NCBI GenBank assembly: GCA_910586765.1
Contig: CAJUJJ010000004.1
Span: 56,282-120,281 of the forward strand
Direction: 5' to 3'
DNA length: 64,000 bases
Origin: an uncultured Clostridia bacterium
Lineage (GTDB): Bacteria > Bacillota > Clostridia > Lachnospirales > Anaerotignaceae
Positions within the stretch are counted from its first letter, which is position 1. Each line of letters opens with the position of its first letter. This document shows positions 33,567-41,171 of this stretch, piece by piece. The translations under genes were made by a program, and so were the position numbers. A model generated the notes under the pieces. It worked only from the letters and a program-made list of their open reading frames with translations, searched no databases and had not been told where the DNA came from.

Positions 33567-34535
33567 TTGAAAGAAATTGAAATTACACAACAGGAACAAA
33601 ACCAAAGACTGGATAAATTTTTGTTAAAGTATTTTAATAAAGCATCAAAAAGTTTTATTTATAAAATGCTGAGAAAAAAGCGTATTAAATATAATGGCAA
33701 AAAAGGAGAAGGAAACGAAATACTTCAAAAAGGAGATTGTTTACAGCTCTATCTTTCAGAGGAAACAATGCAAAGTTTTATGGAAGAAAAAGCCATATAT
33801 AAAGCAGAAAGACAGTTTGAAATTGTGTATGAAGATAATAACCTGCTGGTGGTATCTAAGCCAGCAGGACTTGTTGTACACCCACAAAATAATAATGATA
33901 GAAATACATTAATTGACCAAATATTGTATTATCTCTATGAAAAAGGAGAATATACCCCTACAAAAGAGAGTACATTTACACCAGCTATTTGCAATCGTTT
34001 GGATAGAAATACAAGCGGCATTGTTATTGCTGGAAAAAATTTGAAGGCAGTACAAGCAGTCAATGATGCTATTGCAAAAGGAAATATCAATAAATATTAT
34101 ATAACATTGGTAAAAGGAAGTATTACGCAACAAGGAAAAGTAGTAAGCTATTTAAAAAAAGATAACGGAAAAAATCAAGTAATATTATATGATAGTCAAA
34201 AAGAAGGAACAAAAAAAATTGTAACAAAATATAAACCTATTGCCAATGCAGAAGATATGACACTTTTACAAATTGATTTAGTGACAGGACGTTCTCATCA
34301 AATTAGGGCACAAATGCAAAAAATAGAACATTGTATAGCAGGCGACAGAAAATATGGTGAAGAACAATGGAATGTATATTTAAAAAAGAAATTTAATTTA
34401 ACAAATCAATTTTTGCACGCTTATAAGGTAGTATGGCAGCAAAAAGAAGGGGATTTAGCATATTTAGCATCAAAAGAATGGATAGCACCACTGCCTGATA
34501 CATTACAACAAATTTACAATTTTTATTTTAAATAA
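33567..34535 (+). CDS. RluA-family rRNA/tRNA pseudouridine synthase with S4 domain
   Basis: A 322-residue enzyme. An N-terminal S4 RNA-binding domain (about 12-75, QNQRLDKFLLKYF, KKRIKYNGKK) precedes the RluA catalytic domain with VSKPAGLVVHP, the catalytic aspartate in CNRLDRNTSGIVIAGK and the RSHQIRAQM strand. The first signature residue is N rather than H (CNRLD for CHRLD), a known variant in the RluC/D group of Firmicutes. It isomerises specific uridines of 23S rRNA or tRNA. TTG start behind GAGGTGG, 15 bases after prfB. Confidence 0.9.
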   Translation: MKEIEITQQEQNQRLDKFLLKYFNKASKSFIYKMLRKKRIKYNGKKGEGNEILQKGDCLQLYLSEETMQSFMEEKAIYKAERQFEIVYEDNNLLVVSKPAGLVVHPQNNNDRNTLIDQILYYLYEKGEYTPTKESTFTPAICNRLDRNTSGIVIAGKNLKAVQAVNDAIAKGNINKYYITLVKGSITQQGKVVSYLKKDNGKNQVILYDSQKEGTKKIVTKYKPIANAEDMTLLQIDLVTGRSHQIRAQMQKIEHCIAGDRKYGEEQWNVYLKKKFNLTNQFLHAYKVVWQQKEGDLAYLASKEWIAPLPDTLQQIYNFYFK

Positions 34536-34574
34536 TAAACTGATTGTTCGTAGTATAAAAAGAGGAGGCAAATT

Positions 34575-35309
34575 ATGAAAGCGATTATATTAGCGGCTGG
34601 TTATGCAACCAGATTATACCCTCTGACAATAAACAAGCCAAAAGCATTGTTGACAATCAATCAAAAACCGATTATCAATTATATTGTAGAGCAAATTAAT
34701 ACGATAGATGTAGTAGATGAAATTTATGTTGTAACAAATCACAAATTTATTAATTCTTTTGCAGGCTGGCAAAATGAAACAATAAGCAGAGCAAAAATTA
34801 CTGTTTTAGATGATGGCTCAACAGAAGAACAAAATCGTAAGGGTGCTATTGGGGATATTGCATTTGTAATCGAAAAAATGAACATAGATGATGAATTGCT
34901 TGTTGTTGCAGGAGATAATTTCTTTACTTATCCGCTAAAAGATTATTATGACTTTTATGAAAAAAAACAAAGAGATTGCGTTTGTGTAAAAGTATGGAAA
35001 GATGAAAATACATTAAGGAATTTTGGTATTGCATTGCTTGATGAAAGTAGTAAGGTATTAGAAATTGAAGAAAAACCTGAAAAACCAAAATCTAATACAG
35101 TAGTATTTGCTACTTATTTTTATAAAAAGGATACAGTACCTCTTTTTCAAAAATATTTGTCAGAAGGAAATAATCCAGATGCACCAGGTAATTTCCCAGC
35201 GTGGTTATATAAACAAAAAGAAGTGTATGCCTATACTTTTAATGGAGAATGTTATGATATAGGAACACGACAAAGTTATGAAGAAGTACAGCAATTATTT
35301 CAAAAATAA
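34575..35309 (+). CDS. Sugar/choline-phosphate nucleotidyltransferase
   Basis: A 244-residue nucleotidyltransferase with the GT-A-like fold. AIILAAGYATRLYPLTINKP is the nucleotide-binding signature (GxGxRLxPLT and PK with K24), VVAGDNFFTY holds the metal aspartate, and a late YDIGTRQSYEE resembles dTDP-glucose pyrophosphorylases. Relatives activate hexose 1-phosphates or phosphocholine with NTPs for surface polysaccharides or teichoic acid decoration; this small form without acyltransferase repeats does not reveal the substrate. GAGGAGG ribosome site. A terminator follows at 35335-35362. Confidence 0.85.
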   Translation: MKAIILAAGYATRLYPLTINKPKALLTINQKPIINYIVEQINTIDVVDEIYVVTNHKFINSFAGWQNETISRAKITVLDDGSTEEQNRKGAIGDIAFVIEKMNIDDELLVVAGDNFFTYPLKDYYDFYEKKQRDCVCVKVWKDENTLRNFGIALLDESSKVLEIEEKPEKPKSNTVVFATYFYKKDTVPLFQKYLSEGNNPDAPGNFPAWLYKQKEVYAYTFNGECYDIGTRQSYEEVQQLFQK

Positions 35310-35334
35310 TTGTTGGAGTAAAGTATACTGTGTT

Positions 35335-35362
35335 TTGGCTGTCGTTTTCGGCAGCCTTTTTT
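35335..35362 (+). terminator. Terminator after the nucleotidyltransferase gene
   Basis: Arms GGCTGTCG and CGGCAGCC with a T4 loop and a T run. Confidence 0.9.
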
Positions 35363-35391
35363 AAAACAAATATAGGAAAGGAGATTTTTTT

Positions 35392-36369
35392 TTGGAGTGG
35401 ATAGAAATTTTTGTGGAAACAAGTCAAATTGGTTTGGAATTGGTAAGTGGTCTGTTGTATCAGTATGGACTAACAGGGCTTATGATAGAAGATGGCTCTG
35501 ATTTTGAAGAATTTTTGCAAAATCCAAATAGAGAATGGGATTATATAGAAGATGAATTAGTGGAGCAAAAACAAAAACAAGCTACAGGTATTACATTTTT
35601 TATAAGGGATAATGTATATGGTAGAGAACAACTGTCAGATATTAAAAGTGCTTTGCTTTCTTTAAAAGAGAGAGAAAAAGAATTTGATTTAGGCACATTA
35701 AAAATAGTTGTAAAAAATATAAAGGAAGAAGACTGGGCAAATAATTGGAAAAAATATTTTAAACCATTTGCAATAGGGGATAAAATTATTATAAAACCAT
35801 CTTGGGAAGAACTGGAACAAGCAACAGAAAAAATTGTATTAAAAATTGACCCAGCACATATTTTTGGCACAGGAACACATGAAACAACGCAATTATGTAT
35901 TGAATTGATAGAAGAATTTGTAAAAAAAGGAGATAGCATATTTGATATAGGTTGTGGAAGTGGTATACTTTCTATTGCTTCATTGCTTTTGGGGGCAGGA
36001 AATGCAGATGCTATTGATATAGATGTAAATGCAGTTGATGTTGCTTATGAAAATGCTAAAAGAAATGATATTGATAAAAAGAGATATTGTGTTGTAGCAG
36101 GAAATATATTAAATGATGAAGCATTGCATAAAACGTATAGTAATAAGAAGTATGATGTAATAGAAGCCAATATTGTAGCAGATGTCATTATAGCACTTTC
36201 AAAACAAGTACCAGAATATATTAAAAAGCAAGGTATTTTTATCTGTAGTGGAATTATAAAAGAAAGAGAACAAGATGTAAAAACAGCATTAGAGAAAAAT
36301 TACTTTACAATATTAGATATAAAGTATAAAAAAGATTGGGTTGCAATAGTATCTCGTTATGATGGATAA
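35392..36369 (+). CDS. prmA: Ribosomal protein L11 methyltransferase
   Basis: A 325-residue class I methyltransferase. An N-terminal L11-recognition domain (about 1-95, opening with EWIEIFVETSQ) precedes the SAM domain: DPAHIFGTGTHETTQLCIE, the SAM loop IFDIGCGSGILSIAS, DIDVNAVDVA and the NIVADVI motif. It methylates lysines and the N-terminus of L11. TTG start behind AAAGGAG. Followed by rsmE 11 bases later in the widespread prmA-rsmE order. Confidence 0.95.
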   Translation: MEWIEIFVETSQIGLELVSGLLYQYGLTGLMIEDGSDFEEFLQNPNREWDYIEDELVEQKQKQATGITFFIRDNVYGREQLSDIKSALLSLKEREKEFDLGTLKIVVKNIKEEDWANNWKKYFKPFAIGDKIIIKPSWEELEQATEKIVLKIDPAHIFGTGTHETTQLCIELIEEFVKKGDSIFDIGCGSGILSIASLLLGAGNADAIDIDVNAVDVAYENAKRNDIDKKRYCVVAGNILNDEALHKTYSNKKYDVIEANIVADVIIALSKQVPEYIKKQGIFICSGIIKEREQDVKTALEKNYFTILDIKYKKDWVAIVSRYDG

Positions 36370-36380
36370 GGGGGTTAAAA

Positions 36381-37118
36381 ATGCCTAAATTTTTTGTAAC
36401 GAAACAACAAATAAAACAACAAATTGAAATAGTAGGAGAAGATGCCAAACACATCAAAACAGTTTTGAGAAAAAAAGAGGAAGAAGAAATAATTGTTTGC
36501 GATGGCGAAGGTACAGATTATATTTGTAATATAAATTGTTTTGAAGAAAATAAAATCATTGCGGATATTGTAGAAAAAAGACTTTGTGAAGCAGAACCTC
36601 CTGTAAAAATTACATTATTTCAGGGATTGCCTAAAGCAGATAAAATGGAGCTAATTATACAAAAATGTGTAGAATTAGGTGTTGATGCTATTGTACCTGT
36701 AGAAACAGAACGTTCTATTGTAAAATTGTATAAAAAAGAACATAAAAAAATAGAAAGATGGCAAAAAATTGCAGAAGCAGCAGCAAAACAAAGTGGTAGA
36801 GGTAAAATTCCTCAAATTGGGAATGTACTTTCATTTGAACAAGCATTACAATGTAGTAAAGAATTGGATAAATCTATTATACCATATGAAAAAGAACAAA
36901 AAAGAAATTTAAAAGAGTTTGTAAAAAGTTTTGAAGGAAAGAGTATAGGTGTTTTTGTAGGGGCAGAAGGCGGTTTTTCTGAGCAAGAAATTGCAAAAGC
37001 AATACAACAGAATGTGTTGCCTGTTACATTGGGAAAAAGAATATTGAGAACGGAAACAGCAGGTATGATAACAACAGCGATATTGATATATGAAATAGAA
37101 CAGGGAGATAGCATATGA
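36381..37118 (+). CDS. rsmE: 16S rRNA (uracil-1498-N3)-methyltransferase
   Basis: A 245-residue SPOUT methyltransferase. An N-terminal PUA-like RNA-binding part (HIKTVLRKKEEEEIIVCDGE) precedes the knotted SAM domain with QGLPKADKMELIIQKCVELG, FVGAEGGFSEQEI and LGKRILRTETAGM, the three family motifs. It methylates N3 of U1498 in 16S rRNA. Its stop overlaps the cysteine desulfurase start by four bases (ATGA), so the two are translationally coupled. Confidence 0.96.
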   Translation: MPKFFVTKQQIKQQIEIVGEDAKHIKTVLRKKEEEEIIVCDGEGTDYICNINCFEENKIIADIVEKRLCEAEPPVKITLFQGLPKADKMELIIQKCVELGVDAIVPVETERSIVKLYKKEHKKIERWQKIAEAAAKQSGRGKIPQIGNVLSFEQALQCSKELDKSIIPYEKEQKRNLKEFVKSFEGKSIGVFVGAEGGFSEQEIAKAIQQNVLPVTLGKRILRTETAGMITTAILIYEIEQGDSI

Positions 37119-38266
37119 TATATTTTGATAATGCAGCAACAACGAGAGCCTCTGAAGAAGTAGCAAAAAAAATGACAGAAATGCTTTGCTATAATTTTGG
37201 AAATCCAGCATCAGTAAATAAATTAGGATTGCAGGTAGAAAAAGAAATTAGAAAAGTAAATGAAATTTTAAGCAGAGGAATTCACTGTAAAACAAATGAA
37301 ATTTATTATACTTCTGGTGGTACAGAAGGGGATAATTGGGCGATATTTGGAACGGCAGAAGGATACCAAAGACAGGGAAAACATTTGATTACAACAAAAA
37401 TAGAACACCCTGCTGTAAAAAAGCCTATGGAAGCATTAGAACAAAAAGGATATGAAATTACCTGGCTTTGTGTAGATAAAAAAGGAAAAATTGATTTGCA
37501 ACAACTTCAAAATGCAATAAGAGAGGATACAATACTTGTAAGTATTATACTAATAAATAATGAAACAGGCGTGATACAAGATGTAGCAGAAATTGGTAAA
37601 ATAATAAAACAAAAAAATAAAAATACATTGTTTCATATAGATGCGGTACAAGCATTTGGAAAATATGATATTGATGTAGAAAAAATGAATATAGATTTGT
37701 TGACAATGAGTGCACATAAAATCAATGGACCCAAAGGCGTTGGTATGCTTTATAAAAGACAAGGATTAAAAGTCAAACCTTATATATTAGGGGGAGGACA
37801 GCAACAGGGGCAACGTTCTGGTACAGAAAATGGTGCTGGTGTAGTAGGGCTAGGGGTAGCAGCAGATATTTGTTTCCAAAATATGAAAAAAAATCAGCAA
37901 ACTGTTTTTGAAATCAAAAAGACACTGTCAGAGGGGATATTGAATGAAATTTCTGATGTACAAATAAATGGAGATACATTAGAAAAGAGTAGTCCTTATG
38001 TGTTGAATGTTACTTTTAAAGGTGTGAGAAGTGAAGTATTACTTCACGCACTGGAAAGTAAAGATATTTTTGTTTCTGCTGGTTCTGCTTGTGACAGCAA
38101 AAAGAAAGTAGGAAGCCCTGTATTGACCGCTATGGGATTGCCTTTTGAAGAAATAGAAGGAGCAGTTCGATTTAGTTTTTGTCAATATAATACTGTGGAG
38201 GAAGCAAAATATTGTTTGGAGCAATTAAAAGAAATCGTACCATTTTTGAGGAAATATAACCGATAG
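37115..38266 (+). CDS. Cysteine desulfurase (NifS/IscS family) for tRNA thiolation
   Basis: A 383-residue PLP enzyme that draws sulfur from cysteine. YFDNAATTRASEEVA opens it, TSGGTEGDNWA and EHPAVKKPME follow, the PLP lysine is in TMSAHKINGPKG and the persulfide cysteine in SAGSACDSKKK. Length and the loop after the cysteine fit the dedicated NifS-type enzyme paired with ThiI, as NifZ is in Bacillus. thiI follows 12 bases later, making sulfur delivery for 4-thiouridine the likely job. Confidence 0.93.
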   Translation: MIYFDNAATTRASEEVAKKMTEMLCYNFGNPASVNKLGLQVEKEIRKVNEILSRGIHCKTNEIYYTSGGTEGDNWAIFGTAEGYQRQGKHLITTKIEHPAVKKPMEALEQKGYEITWLCVDKKGKIDLQQLQNAIREDTILVSIILINNETGVIQDVAEIGKIIKQKNKNTLFHIDAVQAFGKYDIDVEKMNIDLLTMSAHKINGPKGVGMLYKRQGLKVKPYILGGGQQQGQRSGTENGAGVVGLGVAADICFQNMKKNQQTVFEIKKTLSEGILNEISDVQINGDTLEKSSPYVLNVTFKGVRSEVLLHALESKDIFVSAGSACDSKKKVGSPVLTAMGLPFEEIEGAVRFSFCQYNTVEEAKYCLEQLKEIVPFLRKYNR

Positions 38267-38278
38267 AAGGGAATTTGT

Positions 38279-39454
38279 ATGGAAGAAAAAGTTTTGATAG
38301 TAAAATTTGGCGAAATTGCTATGAGAGGAAACAATCGCCCAATATTTATTTCTCAGCTTGTAAAAACAATGAGAAATAATTTGGAAGGAGAAGGAAACTT
38401 TTATATTGTAAAAGAGCAAGGCAGATTAATTGTGGAAGATAGAGGCGGAGAATTAGATTATGATAGAGTGATACCTAAAATTGTACCTATATTTGGATTG
38501 GTAGGGGTTTGTCCTGGTGTAAAAACAACAGACCAATCTATGGAAAATTTGAGAGAAGTCGCATTAAAACATATGCAGACATTTTTTGGTGAACAAAATA
38601 CAACATTTAAAGTAGAAGTAAAAAGAGCAGATAAAAGATTTCCATTGACATCAAAAGAAGTTGCAGCAGATATTGGAGGATATGTACTAGAAAGAATGGA
38701 AAATTTGAAAGTAGATGTGCATAATCCTAATGTAGTGTTGAGAGTAGAATTGAGAAATGATGCTTATGTTTTTTCAAAGGTAATTAAAACATATGGCGGA
38801 TTGCCTGTAGGTTCTTCAGGAAAAGGAATTGCATTGATGTCTGGTGGCATAGATAGTCCTGTTGCTGCATGGCTTATGGCAAAAAGAGGGATTGCTGTAG
38901 AATGTGTTTATTTTCATAGTCCACCTTATACAAGTGAATGGGCAAAACAAAAAGTAGAAGATTTAGCAGAAAGAATAGCTTGTTTTACAGGAGAAATAAA
39001 ACTTCATATCATACCTTTTACAGAAGTACAGTTATATTTATTGGAACACGTTCCTCATGATAAATTAACAATATTTTTAAAGAGGGCAATGATGAAAGCA
39101 GCAGAAGAAATTGCTTATAAAAGTAATGCTTTGGCATTGATAACAGGAGACAGTGTAGGGCAGGTAGCAAGTCAAACATTGCAAGGTATTCATGCAATTA
39201 ATTCTGTTTGTACTATGCCAGTGCTTCGTCCTCTGGCTGGTATGGATAAACAGGAAATTGTAGATTTAGCAAAAAAAATAGGCACTTTTGATATATCCAT
39301 TAGACCATATGAAGATTGTTGTACCATATTTGTAGCAAAACACCCAGAAACAAGACCTAAAACAAATATTATAGAAGCAATAGAGAAGAAATTAGAAGAA
39401 TTAGATAATTTGATAAAAAAAGCCATAGAAACAGAAGAAATTATTGTAAAATAA
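38279..39454 (+). CDS. thiI: tRNA 4-thiouridine synthase ThiI
   Basis: A 391-residue protein. An N-terminal ferredoxin-like domain (VKFGEIAMRGNNRPIF) and THUMP domain (about 60-165) bind tRNA; a PP-loop ATPase has the SGGIDSPVAAWLMAKRG signature and ends with CGDSVGQVASQT-like GDSVGQVASQTL and the C-terminal EDCCTIFVAKHP. There is no rhodanese domain, so it is the short Firmicute type that takes sulfur straight from its partner desulfurase and makes 4-thiouridine at position 8 of tRNA. Terminator at 39455-39500. Confidence 0.95.
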   Translation: MEEKVLIVKFGEIAMRGNNRPIFISQLVKTMRNNLEGEGNFYIVKEQGRLIVEDRGGELDYDRVIPKIVPIFGLVGVCPGVKTTDQSMENLREVALKHMQTFFGEQNTTFKVEVKRADKRFPLTSKEVAADIGGYVLERMENLKVDVHNPNVVLRVELRNDAYVFSKVIKTYGGLPVGSSGKGIALMSGGIDSPVAAWLMAKRGIAVECVYFHSPPYTSEWAKQKVEDLAERIACFTGEIKLHIIPFTEVQLYLLEHVPHDKLTIFLKRAMMKAAEEIAYKSNALALITGDSVGQVASQTLQGIHAINSVCTMPVLRPLAGMDKQEIVDLAKKIGTFDISIRPYEDCCTIFVAKHPETRPKTNIIEAIEKKLEELDNLIKKAIETEEIIVK

Positions 39455-39500
39455 AAAGAAAAGTCCTTTTATTAATTTTTAAAAGGGCTTTTCTATTTTG
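39455..39500 (+). terminator. Terminator after thiI
   Basis: Arms AGAAAAGTCCTTTT and AAAAGGGCTTTTCT, then TATTTT. Confidence 0.75.
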
Positions 39501-39518
39501 GGAAAGGAGGGAAAATAA

Positions 39519-40415
39519 TTGAAAATAGATAGATTATTTCAAATAGTGTATATACTTTTAGAAAATAAAAATGTAACGGCTAAAATGCTTTCTGAACATT
39601 TTGAAGTGTCGCAAAGGACAATATATAGGGATATAGATATATTAAGTCAATGTGGTGTACCTTTGTATACTACAAAAGGAAAGGGAGGAGGGATTGCATT
39701 ATTAGAAAATTTTATACTAGATAAATCTACTATGACAGAGCAAGAACAAAATCAAATATTAATGGCATTGCAAAGTTTACCGAAAGGAGGAAAAGAAAAT
39801 GTAAAAGAGACGTTAAAAAAGTATAGTAGTTTTTTTCAAAAGTCAAATGAAAACTGGATACAAGTAGATTTTTCAGAATGGGGAAAACAAAGAGAAGTTG
39901 TATTTGATATGCTAAAACAAGCAATTATTAATAAAAATGTTATATCATTTTTATATTATAATAGTAGTGAAGAAATGTCGCAAAGAAAAGCAGAACCATA
40001 CCAATTATGGTTTAAGAGTAGAAATTGGTATATAAAAGCCTATTGTAGAAATAAGCAAGATTTAAGATTATTTAAAATAAGTCGTATGAGAGATGTTAGT
40101 GTAACAGAAGAAATGTTTGATACGATATGGCAAAATAAAGAACAAAAAATAAATGAAAACACATTTGAAGATATCACAATTATATTAGAAATAGATAGCA
40201 CTGTTGCTTATAGAGTTTATGATGAATTTGAAATAGAACAAATAGAAAAAAAGCAAAATGGGAATTTTTGTGTAAAAATGAATTGCATTGAAAATAGTTG
40301 GGTATATGACTACATTATTTCTTGGGGAGAATATGCAGTAGTAAAAGAGCCTTTGTCTGTCAGAAAAAATGTAGAACAAAAAATAAAAAATATGATAAAA
40401 AAATATAATATATGA
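39519..40415 (+). CDS. HTH plus WYL-domain transcriptional regulator (YafY/DeoR-like)
   Basis: A 298-residue regulator. An N-terminal winged helix (about 3-60: RLFQIVYILLENKNVTAKML, FEVSQRTIYRDIDIL) is followed by a WYL domain (about 135-215: KNVISFLYYN, YQLWFKSRNWYIKAYC, LRLFKISRMRDV) and a C-terminal WCX domain to 298. WYL domains bind ligands and switch these regulators. TTG start behind GGAGGG. The next gene, 62 bases on, is a GyrI-like ligand-binding protein with a palindrome at its promoter, the usual regulator-target pair of this family. Confidence 0.9.
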   Translation: MKIDRLFQIVYILLENKNVTAKMLSEHFEVSQRTIYRDIDILSQCGVPLYTTKGKGGGIALLENFILDKSTMTEQEQNQILMALQSLPKGGKENVKETLKKYSSFFQKSNENWIQVDFSEWGKQREVVFDMLKQAIINKNVISFLYYNSSEEMSQRKAEPYQLWFKSRNWYIKAYCRNKQDLRLFKISRMRDVSVTEEMFDTIWQNKEQKINENTFEDITIILEIDSTVAYRVYDEFEIEQIEKKQNGNFCVKMNCIENSWVYDYIISWGEYAVVKEPLSVRKNVEQKIKNMIKKYNI

Positions 40416-40446
40416 CAAATAGGTGTCATATTTATTGTGTTATACT
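40410..40446 (+). promoter_or_regulatory. Palindromic operator and promoter of the GyrI-like gene
   Basis: ATATGACA, six bases, TGTCATAT (40410-40431) is a perfect inverted repeat covering the expected -35, before the extended -10 TGTTATACT (40438-40446). Probable binding site of the WYL regulator. Confidence 0.65.
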
Positions 40447-40477
40447 CATTCTATCAATATAGAAGGAGGAAAATAAT

Positions 40478-40918
40478 ATGAAATATGAAATCGTAATGTT
40501 GGAAGAAAAAAGAGTAGTAGGTTTTTGCCAAAGAACGGGAAATGACAAAGGAGATATGGGTAATGTCATAGGTGGATTGTGGCAAAAATGGGGTCAAGTG
40601 AATGATGTGCAAGGAAGAAAAAATAAAAAGTATATTGGATTATATACAGATTATGTAGGTATGGAATATGATACTACAGTAGGCTGTGAAATAGATAAAA
40701 ATGCTTCTATACCAGAAGGTATGACAGAAAAAATAATACCAAAAGGTAAATATGCAAAATTTGTGTTGAAAGGAGATGTTGTAAAAGCAGTACAAAAAGC
40801 GTGGGGAGATATTTGGAATATGGATTTAGAAAGGACATTTACTGCTGATTTTGAAGAATACCAAGAAGGCGAAGATATGGAAAATATGGAAATTCATATT
40901 TATGTAGCAATAAAATAA
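40478..40918 (+). CDS. GyrI-like/AraC effector-binding domain protein
   Basis: A 146-residue single-domain protein of the GyrI-like small-molecule-binding fold (SHS2 repeats): KYEIVMLEEKRVVGFCQRTG, then NKKYIGLYTDYVGMEY, EIDKNASIPEGMTEKIIPKG, KYAKFVLKGD and a C-terminal EIHIYVAIK. The acidic ligand-pocket glutamate is in the EIHIY or DFEEY region. Stand-alone members bind amphipathic drugs or metabolites and often appear under WYL or MerR control. AGGAGG site. Paired with the WYL regulator upstream; a hairpin at 40929-40975 closes the unit. Confidence 0.82.
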   Translation: MKYEIVMLEEKRVVGFCQRTGNDKGDMGNVIGGLWQKWGQVNDVQGRKNKKYIGLYTDYVGMEYDTTVGCEIDKNASIPEGMTEKIIPKGKYAKFVLKGDVVKAVQKAWGDIWNMDLERTFTADFEEYQEGEDMENMEIHIYVAIK

Positions 40919-40928
40919 TAGAAATAAT

Positions 40929-40975
40929 ACAGTAGTATATTTTTGTAATACAAAAGTATACTACTGTTGTATTTA
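40929..40975 (+). terminator. Long hairpin after the GyrI-like gene
   Basis: Arms ACAGTAGTATA(T)TTTTGT and ACAAAA(G)TATACTACTGT, about 17 pairs with one bulge, followed by TGTATTTATA. A weak T tract makes it a probable but not certain terminator. The rest of the gap to 41171 holds only A+T-rich sequence. Confidence 0.6.
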
Positions 40976-41171
40976 TAATAAAAAATAACAAGTAAATAAA
41001 AAGTACATATTGTTTTACTGTATTTTTGGTGATTTTATACTATAAAATTATAAAAATTTGAAAGAAAAATGTAACATAAAAAGGCTACTATTCTACTGTT
41101 TTATATGGTAAACTGTTGCTATGAATTAACAATTTGGAAAAACAGAATATCATAAAAGGAGGGGCAATCCA

